Shown piece after piece: positions 1-7,780 of a stretch of 11,747 nt of DNA. The DNA is taken from the NCBI RefSeq assembly GCF_000003605.2, contig NW_003141357.1, positions 38,731 to 50,477 on the forward strand. The letters run 5' to 3'. The stretch is from Saccoglossus kowalevskii (Eukaryota > Hemichordata > Enteropneusta > Harrimaniidae). How positions within the stretch are numbered: the stretch's first letter is position 1; each line of letters opens with the position of its first letter. The translations under genes were made by a program, and so were the position numbers. Under the pieces are notes generated by a model. The model did not search any database. It was not told where the DNA came from and saw only the letters and a list, made by a program, of their open reading frames with translations.

Positions 1-289
1 CCATTATTTCACCGTAAATTCAGACGGTATGTAAATCGTATTGTAATAAAATGTGTGTGGTTTTTATGAGCATGCTTGTTTCTTCATTGTAAGTGTCGTT
101 CAAATCAATGACGCATTTTTTTTTTTAAAAATAAGTATTATTTTCCCAAGCCCGGAGATGTGAACGAATAATTTTTTTGGATAATTTTTCGTTGTTTGCA
201 AGATGGTTACAGTTTTTAACCCCAAAACAAAATAATTTTTTCTGAGTTGATCCTTGAGTACAAGCTCATCCCTTACTTTTCCCTTACGT

Positions 290-611
290 GTTCATGCCTC
301 CGGGCTTATGATCAGAGAAGTACGGTATACAGTGAAGATTCAGATCAGTCCAGTGTGAGTGATGAGAGTATATCGTCGACAATGCCCCTTGTTCGGATGA
401 TAGTTTTATTTCAAATTACACGGAAATCTGTGAACAATCTGCTTGGTGTTCCTGTGACACTTGTCCCATGATTTGCCAGTGCAGCCCTGTGAATACATGG
501 ACGAAAATGTTTCCACCCCCGCCCTATGAACTCAAGATTGCATACTCCAGCATCCATACTTTGAATAATTTGCACGCCGCACAGTGCAGTACTGGAAACA
601 GCATTTATTAG
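290..611 (+). pseudogene. Degraded fragment resembling the P2X7-type cytoplasmic cysteine domain
   Basis: Two overlapping plus-strand frames look like pieces of one broken coding stretch. The first, up to about 380, is Ser/Asp/Glu-rich (YSEDSDQSSVSDESISS). The second is open from 366 to the TAG at 609-611 and contains SDDSFISNYTEICEQ followed by WCSCDTCPM (TGG at 444, ATG at 468). An acidic serine stretch leading to W-C-x-C-x-x-C-(x)x-M is the layout I know from the P2X7 cytoplasmic domain and from standalone invertebrate proteins carrying it. Here the cluster is one residue short before Met, the two halves need a frame change near 380, and the usual MPT...CC continuation is missing. It lies inside the SELENOO intron on the opposite strand, so a retrocopy or dead exon fits. 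Alternatives are a poorly conserved last exon or chance. Confidence 0.3.
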
Positions 612-691
612 ACAGTTAGACAAAAAACAAAACAAAATGCCTGTCTCGATCAATCGCACATCCACAATGTTTGTATGTTGATACGCTTGTA

Positions 692-697
692 AATAAA
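692..697 (+). promoter_or_regulatory. AATAAA poly(A) signal after the P2X7-like fragment
   Basis: A canonical AATAAA lies about 80 bases after the stop codon that closes the second frame of the fragment (TAG at 609-611), with an A-rich stretch between. The spacing suits a 3' UTR of a last exon or a retrocopy. In AT-rich DNA the hexamer is common by chance. Confidence 0.25.
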
Positions 698-825
698 ATT
701 AATGTAAAAGTCAATTCACCAGTCCAGCCAACTATGGCTCCCTAAGTTGCTTATATTTAATCAGATACTATTTCGTCATCATGCTTTGTTACCTTACCTG
801 TTTATACCTCATGAGGGCGTTTTTT

Positions 826-891
826 ATGGCAAGATGGCGCAAACGGAAGTCCTTCGCAGGTTTATTGTTTCTCATATTTAAATCATCATAA
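826..891 (+). other. YY1/ETS-like motif pair and 21-codon micro-ORF
   Basis: AAGATGGCG (831-839) resembles the core YY1 site of housekeeping promoters, and CGGAAGT (844-850) is an ETS/GABP-type core; they sit 4 bases apart. The YY1-like ATG is not the only start: an ATG at 826 opens a 21-residue frame that begins MARWRKRKSFAG and continues into LLFLIF, ending with TAA at 889-891. The pairing could mark an intronic promoter of SELENOO, a repeat-borne promoter or chance. I see no coding support for the micro-ORF beyond its being open. Confidence 0.25.
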
Positions 892-2356
892 CTTTGAAGA
901 TAATCATTTTTTTTTCAAATTTATAATCAATATACATAACTTGATAAATACAAACACCAAAATAGGCTCTATTTAGTTCCCCTTTAAAATACAAATTTGT
1001 AGAAAATGTTACCACATCAACAGGCAACACAGAGGACCAGCCAAGGTCTAAAAGCTAAATACTGGATTCTGCCCTAAATTGGCCCTTCCAAAAAATCGCC
1101 CAGGACAATCTCACCCTTATTTGGGCTTCAATATTTCACAAAATGTTCATCAAATATTTTTTTGGACTATTTTCATAGAAAAATCCACCTATGCCGACTT
1201 TCAACACTGGCAGTTGGATCACCCAACACGAAAGAAACCACTGCAGAATCTAATCTAATATAATGATATATTTTTTTCTTCCTGAATTAAACAGTAGACT
1301 GCCTAAAATTTCATTACAATGTCACCCAGTGTCATCTTACTCCCAAAAAAAATCGGCAAACAAAATTAACGAACCTGATACGCCAAATACATTGTTTTTA
1401 ATTTTATTGGTAATGAAAGTATATTCTAATAGAAGTTTCAAATAAAAATGAACACAACTGCAGTGCTTAGTAGCAAATTATCACGGTAGCACAATCCGGT
1501 CATGCTGCGTTTCACAATTGTTGATTATATACACAGTAGTGATTATAATTACTACCTTATACTAAAATATGTTTGGATATTCATATGGGTCTTATTTTGG
1601 AACTCCTACCAGAACAACTGCACACATCATAAGGGCTAATTAACAGCTTCTAAGGATGGTATTCCCAGAATAGCACTAGGTGTTAAAGGAACATAAAACT
1701 TTAATTTTCAACAACTATGAAAGGACCAATTACTATGAAGCCAACTTAATTTTTTACCACAAAACTACTAGTAACGTACAAAGGAATTTGTTAAATTGTT
1801 ATGAAATGCAAAGAAAATTCAACTTAGTTTCATCGTAAGCGAATGATTCCGCCCGATACTGTAGGATATCAGCTATGTTTTGCATGAGTTGACTTAGGAC
1901 GGTGTTCTTTGACTTCATAGGTCAACTCGCTAATTAACCAATTAAAAGGATGGATGATGCCAATGTGCTCATTTAGCTCATTTTTAATTAATATGTTAAT
2001 GTTATTGAGATTTGCTGATGTTGTAGTATGATCTTTTGGCTTGGATTTTAATGGGGAAATGGTGCGATTTTTTTTAAATCAAAAAATTTGTTGTTTTCAA
2101 AAGACAAACTGAGCATTTGAAGAATATTTTAACATTGCTTACAGTGATAACAGCTCATTGACAAAACAAAGCTTACCAGTTTATGCTAGACAGTAAACAT
2201 TATACTCTTGAATAGGTGTCAATGACTACGGTAAAAACTGAAATTAAGACTATTTTAGGTGTCAGGAAAGATTGAAATGTCCAAAAAAATATGCCAAAAT
2301 ATGTAAAACAAAAAACTGCAGAAAAATCGCCCTGGGCCAATTTACAACAGAATCTG
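892..2356. other. Non-coding intronic stretch
   Basis: I see no convincing coding in this stretch. A 60-codon plus-strand frame at 1263-1445 is low-complexity. Two places share a short phrase, AAAATCGCCC followed by a purine-rich GG.CAAT (near 1096 and 2322), which may reflect dispersed repeat copies. Poly(A) and poly(T) runs are frequent. Confidence 0.5.
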
Positions 2357-2570
2357 TTAGTAATTGATGAAAATATCAGTTTTCAGCTTTTTTGATCCAA
2401 TTTCCATATTTGTTGATTGACCCACTTCTCTTGAACAAATTACCATCTTCAACCAATAAGGAATCTTCATACCAAAAATCAGAACAAAAAGGTCCAATGG
2501 TTTTGGAGAAAAAGTCGTCCACTGACGACCGAACACTTCATGATCCGTAAATAATAACTTCATTGACATT
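2357..2570. repeat. Probable interspersed repeat fragment, unclassified
   Basis: Within AT-rich intron sequence this block has a different texture. On the plus strand a phrase about fitting the pattern GGTCCAATGGTTTTGGAG (about 2491-2508), followed by AAAAAGTCG, reminds me of phrases recurring in non-coding repeats of marine invertebrate genomes. On the minus strand two overlapping frames stay open: one of 70 codons at 2357-2569 and one of about 50 codons at 2388-2540 that ends KYGNWIKKAEN. Neither resembles the next SelO exon or any family I know. The repeat label is an impression from memory, not an alignment. Confidence 0.3.
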
Positions 2571-2738
2571 ATTCATTTTGAATAGAACATAGTAAAATGC
2601 TATTCTAAAATGATACGTAAGATAATGCTATTGTTATTCAAATATACAGATCATATAATGCTCTTGTTATAGAGGAGTATATGATGTCACATACCGATAT
2701 ATACCGATAATATAGCAACAACAACAAACAATACACAT

Positions 2739-2746
2739 ACACTTAC
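2739..2746 (-). other. SELENOO: Splice donor of SELENOO exon 1
   Basis: On the minus strand the exon ends ...GCA GCA AT and the intron starts GTAAGTGT, an excellent match to the metazoan donor consensus. Reading through gives an immediate stop (TAA at 2745-2743) right where the conserved GDGAAM motif should continue into YLGEV. The intron is therefore in phase 2 and splits the Met codon. Confidence 0.85.
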
Positions 2747-3237
2747 ATTGCTGCCCCATCACCAAGTTGTCCAGAAAAGTGCCCAAACTGGTGCCCACAG
2801 TAACAATGACTGGCGGTCTCAGAACCATGGAGAAGCTTATTTCCGGAGAAATATTCACTAAACACAGGGCGAGTGGTTTCTGATTCCGGTAGGTCCAGCA
2901 AAGCCATAGCAGAGGTTGAACAGGCAACCAGTGTTGGGTTCACAACCGGCGTTGGCTTGACACGAGAAAAGCATGCCCCTGTAACCTGGCGCACAGTGTT
3001 CTCACGATTCGTATCGAGTGGGAGCGATCGGAGAGCCAGGTTGTCAAAATTCAGTTTCTCAAGCTTGGCCATTGCGTCAGCGATGGCGGCTAGTGACCTA
3101 GACGAAGTGACCTTCATACAAATTCTGTTGGTTGTTTTCGTCACCGCTTGCTGTACGTTGGCCGAATTGGCGATTAATCCATGAACGAACTTTGCAGAGA
3201 CTTTTCTAGATATAATACGATTGAATATCCACAACAT
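2747..3237 (-). CDS. SELENOO: Selenoprotein O (SelO/YdiU family AMPylase), exon 1, partial
   Basis: This encodes the first 163 residues plus two bases of codon 164 of SelO, a mitochondrial pseudokinase-fold enzyme that transfers AMP from ATP to protein side chains and affects redox homeostasis. Family blocks seen in order are FDNLALRSLP (64-73), GACFSRVKPTP (87-97), YFSGN (129-133), and HCYCGHQFG followed by FSGQLGDGAAM (144-164). The ATG at 3237 follows an in-frame TGA directly, so it is the first possible start; its context is weak (T at -3). Residues 1-50 are rich in Arg/Lys/Ser, begin with a hydrophobic-basic stretch (MLWIFNRIISRKVSAKF) and contain no acidic residue, as expected for a mitochondrial presequence. 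The catalytic kinase-fold core and the C-terminal selenocysteine or cysteine lie in later exons outside the window, so selenoprotein status cannot be judged. The antisense frames over this exon are shadows. Confidence 0.93.
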
Positions 3238-3420
3238 TCAGAGAATCTCATTTATCAAACAGGTCAGGTCAGCTGTTATTGACAGATTAGATAAGTCCAA
3301 CACGGTGAAAATAGCGCCACCAACACTCGTCTGACAACTTTTTTAGCATGAGCTGTTAGTGGCGCTAGTACTAATGATTACTTTCAAACACGCTTAGAAT
3401 ATTTAATGAGCATCCAAAGT
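3238..3420 (-). promoter_or_regulatory. SELENOO: SELENOO upstream/promoter region
   Basis: This directly precedes the SELENOO start on the minus strand. I see no TATA box at a fitting distance, in line with a housekeeping promoter. On the plus strand it holds two AGGTCA half-sites sharing one base (3261-3271), an overlapping CAGCTG E-box (3270-3275), and the arms of a 9-bp inverted repeat (3312-3320 and 3359-3367). The transcription start cannot be placed from sequence alone. Confidence 0.4.
3312..3367. repeat. 9-bp perfect inverted repeat TAGCGCCAC / GTGGCGCTA
   Basis: The arms are TAGCGCCAC at 3312-3320 and GTGGCGCTA at 3359-3367, with 38 bases between. The arms are GC-rich in an AT-rich setting. 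It could be a paired binding site in the SELENOO promoter, a cruciform-prone element, or the ends of a very short mobile-element relic. The pairing does not extend past nine bases on either side. Confidence 0.6.
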
Positions 3421-3670
3421 ACTTGGGAAACTGGAAATTGTCATTTGTGAATAAATATATGACAAGAATATGTTTGTTTGTCTTAAATACATTTAACCTA
3501 ATTATTGTAGAACCCAAGTATAAACGACTAAACAAGAAATCATCTTCCATCATTTGCCATGTAAACTCCAACTCAGGTTCGTTTCAGTTGACCAAACTTG
3601 TGTAAGAGGGCGATAGTCACTGGTCACATTAGATAGGTGGTCAAAAGGTGGTAACTGTGGACAGTTGGTC

Positions 3671-3678
3671 TATATAAG
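3671..3678 (+). promoter_or_regulatory. Consensus TATA box facing right
   Basis: TATATAAG matches the TATA-box consensus. A TCATCT, only loosely initiator-like, lies 23-24 bases downstream (A at 3695). Further on is a pyrimidine-rich tract ending CAG at 3746-3748, a plausible splice acceptor, and then an ATG at 3765 with A at -3 that opens only 14 codons (MLLVYALIFRPKQK). No recognisable coding follows before the bHLH gene. It could drive a non-coding RNA, a short peptide or an unrecognised spliced gene, or be inactive. Confidence 0.35.
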
Positions 3679-3779
3679 TATTTCTTTTCGTTTCATCTGG
3701 AGTTGTATAATTGTTTTTAAACATCCTCTTACACTCCTCTTCATACAGGCATCGACTGTTTAAAATGTTACTTGTCTAC

Positions 3780-5587
3780 GCACTCATTTTTCGTCCGAAA
3801 CAAAAATAAATGTCACACAAGATAAATGGTACATGATTATATTATTTTTTTCCGAGTTTATAAACTTAAAATTATTACCATCTCTTTTTTGTCACAGCAT
3901 ATATTATTTGGCTGACAATAATAGAAGAAAAAACACAAATCTGTAAAGAAAAAAAAATCATTAAAATCACCCTAGCTTCATCACCGAGTTCAACACAAAA
4001 AGGGAAATCGTAATAAAATCAAAATATACCTCATGTAGCGGATGTGCACTGAATGCGTACAATACCAGCAAGTGTTGAGGGCGCTGCAATAACAAGCATG
4101 AACAAGCAAACAAGTCATTCATCATTGACCCATTGATCAGTGCACAATTCTAACATTCTCATCATTTGTCTTTCGACCAAAGAATCCAACATTGTTTACA
4201 CGTACAGGCAAGGTGATGCTCCACTTCGTTTTATGTTTTGTTATTTTCTCTATCATGATCTCTATGATGCGAGCAGTGAATGGCTTGTTTGTTTGTTCGT
4301 GGTATTACAATGCTGGACGTTGCATTTAATGTTGTTATCTTAATTCTTATACAAACAGGATTACTGGCAACCAAACGTGCCGGGCATGTTAAAGACAAGT
4401 TAATTTCTGGATTAAAATTACAATGGATAACAAAAGATAGATTAACTTTGTAAACAACATAAACAATAGTGTCCCATGATTCTTTGGTGCAATCCATGGG
4501 ATTGAGCGGTTCCCCTTAAAGTAAGGCAATCTGTTTTGTTTAAAGCATTACCTCAACGAGTTCACCGCGATATCATCTCAATATTGGATATTGTGTGTGT
4601 GTGAGGGTGGGGCATCATGCATGTAGTTATTATATATGCCTCGCAGCGGTCAAAGGTCAGAAACAGAAACGTTCTACAATAAACATGACTGTTTACAGAC
4701 CGAACTTCAAGTTGACTGACATGTTTGGCGATGTGCTTATGTAGCGTAGCGTCTTCATATACTATGTCATATAAGCAATTATTGTTATTAGCTATTATAG
4801 AAATTCATATTTTGATGAATATTACGCATAGTTCCGTTGACGTTTATGATCAAACCTAGCCGTAGTTGCATATGTATAGAATACGAGTGTTTTATTTTAG
4901 CTTTAAGTTTACCACAATCAGAGTGAGAGTGGTGATATGCACATAACACGTCATGAAATGGAACATATATGCAACACCGCCTGTACTGACATTGCCACTA
5001 GGTTACAGCACATGTGTTTGATAATTATGACTGATAGCAGATGAGCGATTGAGTCTATGAGTAACGATATATATCTTTAATTAAATTAAATGTATGTCTT
5101 CTGCCAAGTATTGTTCGTGGTCTTTAAATATGTAGTCAGTGTATTACCCCAGGATTGTTATGAGAATGGTCTAACAAATCAATATTGACTATCGTCTATA
5201 TTTTATGTGCAGGAATTATTCTCTTCTAAACTCGGGGCCAGAATTGAAAACGTCCAAACATTACCTGAACGCAGATAGTAAGTCATCCTTTTAAAGCGAG
5301 GTTATAAACGTTATCATGTTATGTTACGGACATAATATTGAGAACTTCGCCTGGATGAACAAGACAATATTTCGAAAAACCGAAAATATTTCAAATGGGA
5401 ATTTTGTCAGAGACGTTCAAGAGGTAAATCTGATTATGATTACAATCATGATTACACACAGATTGCTTGATTGTAAGAATTGCGAATGTCTGATGAAATG
5501 TTTCATTAATGTTCGATAAATAAAACATCATCTCATATGATATAGAGATAAGATTGTGTGAAATAGCTAAATATCCAACAAATCTAA
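3780..5587. other. Non-coding intergenic stretch
   Basis: I see no recognisable coding. The longest frames, 4140-4343 plus (no ATG at its left end) and 4231-4497 minus (ATG at 4497), overlap each other on opposite strands and resemble nothing I know. A (TG)6 microsatellite lies at 4592-4603. Stretches at 4760-4860 and 5040-5100 are very AT-rich. No tRNA-like B box was noticed. Confidence 0.5.
4592..4603. repeat. Short (TG)6 microsatellite
   Basis: Six TG units in a row, followed by a purine-rich GAGGGTGGGG stretch. No function is suggested. Confidence 0.8.
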
Positions 5588-6094
5588 TCATGTGTTACTT
5601 GATGGCAATTCACTTGGCTTTCTATTATATCGTGAAATGGTGCCAATAAGTGTAATAGACAGTGTACTAGTTAGGCTCAATACCCCTACTACTACTAGTA
5701 GTAAATATATTTGATTTGACACAATGTTATCGATATTGGCAATACATGACGTGAGATGTTTGATTCCATCAGTAATTAACCCATATATCTGAACGACCGG
5801 GAAAACATCATTCCCCAGCCACATTAATACATTACAGTTCGTGTCGATTCATGGAGCAGTAATTGCATGTTGGTCTAACCCAGCGGGCATTAAAAGGCCA
5901 TCAAAGCGTTCAAGTAACATGATAACTTGTATGTGATAACTTTCCAGACATGAGTTCCGTTTTTCCATTGCATCAATATCTTTGCCCACATCTTTGTACT
6001 TGGGACATGATGCATATATGTATCGTTGGCGCGGTCCACTTACAATGTTGTCAGTTGCGGTTTCAATGTTGACAAAGTAAATAAACAATGTAAT
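5588..6094 (-). pseudogene. Unrecognised reading frame with one in-frame TGA and C-terminal transmembrane segment
   Basis: On the minus strand one frame runs from 6094 (after a TGA at 6097-6095) to a TGA at 5590-5588, interrupted only by a TGA at 5851-5849. The first part has about 81 codons, with no ATG until 5968 (context GCAATGG, strong); it includes YASCPKYKDVG and EKRNSCLESYH. After the TGA, the next ATG (5824) starts a 78-codon part with WLGNDVFPVVQIY, two cysteine/isoleucine-rich helices, a hydrophobic stretch of about 25 residues (roughly residues 39-63, LLLVVVGVLSL onward) and a basic tail SRYNRKP. This suggests a single-pass membrane protein with a short cytoplasmic end. A donor-like GTAAGT at 6043-6038 lies near its left end. 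I do not recognise the family. It may be a dead gene, the last exon of a gene whose TGA is avoided by splicing, a recoded TGA, or chance. It is head-to-head with the bHLH gene. Confidence 0.35.
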
Positions 6095-6455
6095 TCATTT
6101 AGGTGAACATATAATATAAACAACGACATTCCTACAACTTCTCATGGAGATAGTCGAAACCGAACTGAACTATGGGATTGATGTAGGAGAAATGATTTGC
6201 TGATACCCATCAGTATCTGATCCAATCACAGATAGATGGATTCATAATCGATTCATGGTGAGTTTGTTGCCATTTGTCATTCCAACCACTTCACAGGGGG
6301 TCTAGTGGACTTGAACTGGACTTGCGTTATTGAAGTCATTTAAAGATCAGAACTTTCTCAGCGGATCAACGGAGCTCTGTTGGCTGGCATACTTCCGTGC
6401 CAACCGACCCCATCTAGCGGTCGTGTCACTGTTACCCATAGTGCCAGGAAACAGA
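6095..6455 (+). promoter_or_regulatory. Upstream region and 5' UTR of the bHLH gene
   Basis: The region holds a TATA-like ATATAATATAAA (about 6109-6120) and CCAATCA near 6222. A pyrimidine-rich acceptor-like site (CATTCCAACCACTTCACAG) ends near 6296. An in-frame TGA at 6312-6314 closes the bHLH frame upstream, so coding cannot extend further left without an unseen splice. A GTGAGT donor-like motif near 6259 is too close to the acceptor-like site to form an ordinary intron. Confidence 0.35.
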
Positions 6456-6998
6456 ATGGAGAACAAATTCAGCGTTCGGTCTCTTGCCGCGGACTGCAAT
6501 GGTGACAGTTATGCTCTTTCCTCGAGCTGTTCATTCAGTGGACTCAATCAGTGCAGAAGACCTTGTTTATCTGCGTGTAAAGAGGACAGCTTCCAATTGA
6601 GTAAATCGTCGATAAAGTTGTCTTGCAGACGTCGACGAAAACCTAAAATACCCCGACGAAAGGACTTGAACTCCCCTGACTCACTGATCCGACGACTGAA
6701 AGCTAACTCGCAAGAACGAATGAGGATGCATCGCCTTAACACAGCATTAGACGAGTTGAGAAAAGTCATTCCTAGACAACTTTGTGATCGCCGACTGTCC
6801 AAGATAAAAACACTGCGCCTGGCAATCAGTTACATTTCAGCTCTTGCAGATATGGTGAACGGCAACGACGGCAGTTCTTCTTTTCGGGAATGTGCACGTG
6901 TGGTGGAAGACTGGTCAGATAAAAGCCAAGAAGAGAGCGATGATAGCGGCGATTCGTGTTTGGACATGTTCATAGATATACCAAAAACAACGCGATGA
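6456..6998 (+). CDS. Atonal-superfamily bHLH transcription factor (NeuroD/Dimmed-like)
   Basis: A single open block encodes 180 residues. The ATG at 6456 has a strong context (A at -3, G at +4) and is the first ATG after the in-frame stop at 6312. Residues 57-69 (CRRRRKPKIPRRK) look like a nuclear localisation signal. The bHLH domain spans about 79-133: basic region RRLKANSQERMRMHRLN with the E-box-reading Glu87 and Arg88/Arg90 intact, helix 1 with TALDELRKVIP, a loop, and helix 2 with LSKIKTLRLAISYISAL. KAN, RMHxLNxALD and TLRLA point to NeuroD, while ERMRMH, VIP and RRLSKI match Dimmed/Mist1, and YISAL matches Atonal. Lys118 stands where these families have Glu (KIET). The C-terminal tail is acidic and serine-rich (EESDDSGDS, then CLDMFIDIP), a possible activation segment. 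Such factors bind CANNTG sites as heterodimers with Daughterless/E proteins and direct neural or secretory-cell fates. The lack of introns in the coding block is usual for this superfamily. Confidence 0.93.
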   Translation: MENKFSVRSLAADCNGDSYALSSSCSFSGLNQCRRPCLSACKEDSFQLSKSSIKLSCRRRRKPKIPRRKDLNSPDSLIRRLKANSQERMRMHRLNTALDELRKVIPRQLCDRRLSKIKTLRLAISYISALADMVNGNDGSSSFRECARVVEDWSDKSQEESDDSGDSCLDMFIDIPKTTR

Positions 6999-7780
6999 TA
7001 TGACCTACTGGTAAAATCGCACACTCTCACATGAACAGTAATACCAATAACGAATTTCGTAATAGAAAGGACCGATCATCTAGCCAGCCGTTAACGTCTG
7101 CTTATACAGTCATTAATGTGTCGTGTATCGGTGAACATATTCAGAACAACATTCCTATAGACAAATTATTAGATGTTTTCTACTTACATGCAACATGAGC
7201 AAGATGAAACGTACAACAATTATTCTATGTGTGTGTTATTTTCACTTACGAAATATGTTTTCAATGAATACTACGTGTCTGTCACATGACAGCGTCTTGC
7301 ACTCTAAGTTTTGTTAAAAACCATGCTTTAGCGAATATTTCAATTGAATGTACTGTAGAAACGTTTTAAATCGTTTATTTAAACTTTCAGGACGTATAAT
7401 TGCGCATATTCTAGTTAGGTATTACTCGCTGGTTTGATGACAACGTGTTCACTGTACAGTCATGGAGTGTGCCGGACAGAACATGTATGACAAACCCCAT
7501 TAATTCAGTAATTGATGTATGCTTGTAGCATGACACACTTTGAAGACGAACTGTGTAACATTTATATTAAATAATTAAATATAATAATAGCAGTCTATTT
7601 CTATTTCTATTTGCATTTGAGGAGTTTAATCTTGATCTACTGAAATTACATCAATACATGAAGTGTTGTCCCAATGACTGTGGCATGCAAGTATATGCCA
7701 ATTAGCACACTTTACAGGAATTGTGTCATTTTTTAGTAATTGAATCACCATGTTGAGCCTTTTACGATGACATATATACC
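6999..7780. other. 3' UTR of the bHLH gene and intergenic DNA
   Basis: No coding is seen. An ATTAAA variant poly(A) signal lies at 7566-7571, about 570 bases after the stop, in the first strongly A/T-only patch (7561-7590); it is the best candidate for transcript termination. Three CTATTT units follow at 7595-7612. Confidence 0.35.
7566..7571 (+). terminator. Candidate poly(A) signal (ATTAAA) for the bHLH transcript
   Basis: ATTAAA is the commonest variant of AATAAA. I noticed no AATAAA between the bHLH stop codon and this point. Assignment rests on position only. Confidence 0.25.

Larger units (their letters stand above)
1..2746 (-). other. SELENOO: SELENOO intron 1 (5' portion; continues beyond the window)
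   Basis: The minus strand shows a splice donor, GTAAGTGT, reading down from 2746. I found no stretch to its left that encodes the next conserved SelO block (YLGEV, then an ERWELQLKGAG-like segment). The intron therefore seems to run past the left edge and exceed 2.7 kb. It is AT-rich and contains the P2X7-like fragment, the YY1/ETS-like motifs and a repeat-like block, which are listed separately. Outside those, 1-240 and 900-2350 hold homopolymer runs and nothing I recognise. Confidence 0.7.

Noticed and set aside
411-665. 84-codon minus-strand frame
   Set aside because: It begins with GTG rather than ATG, and lies antisense to the more convincing P2X7-like frame.
2667-2927. 86-codon minus-strand frame overlapping SELENOO exon 1
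   Set aside because: It is a shifted frame of the same exon that runs into the intron; no family resemblance.
2873-3184. 103-codon plus-strand frame
   Set aside because: It is antisense to SELENOO exon 1, whose minus-strand translation matches the SelO family throughout.
4231-4497. 88-codon minus-strand ORF
   Set aside because: No recognisable motif and length is compatible with chance.
5400-5587. Possible SECIS element after the TGA-containing frame
   Set aside because: ATGA motifs occur (near 5534 on the minus strand), but I could not pair a convincing stem with an AA loop and matching GA quartet.
5690-5703. Perfect 14-base palindrome TACTACTAGTAGTA
   Set aside because: It is a short simple-sequence inversion within the codons for the hydrophobic stretch of the minus-strand frame; no sign of a separate function.
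6330-6455. N-terminal extension of the bHLH protein by 42 codons
   Set aside because: The frame is open but starts with TTG, not ATG; the first ATG is at 6456 with a strong context.
6548-6802. 84-codon minus-strand frame
   Set aside because: Shadow of the bHLH coding sequence on the other strand.
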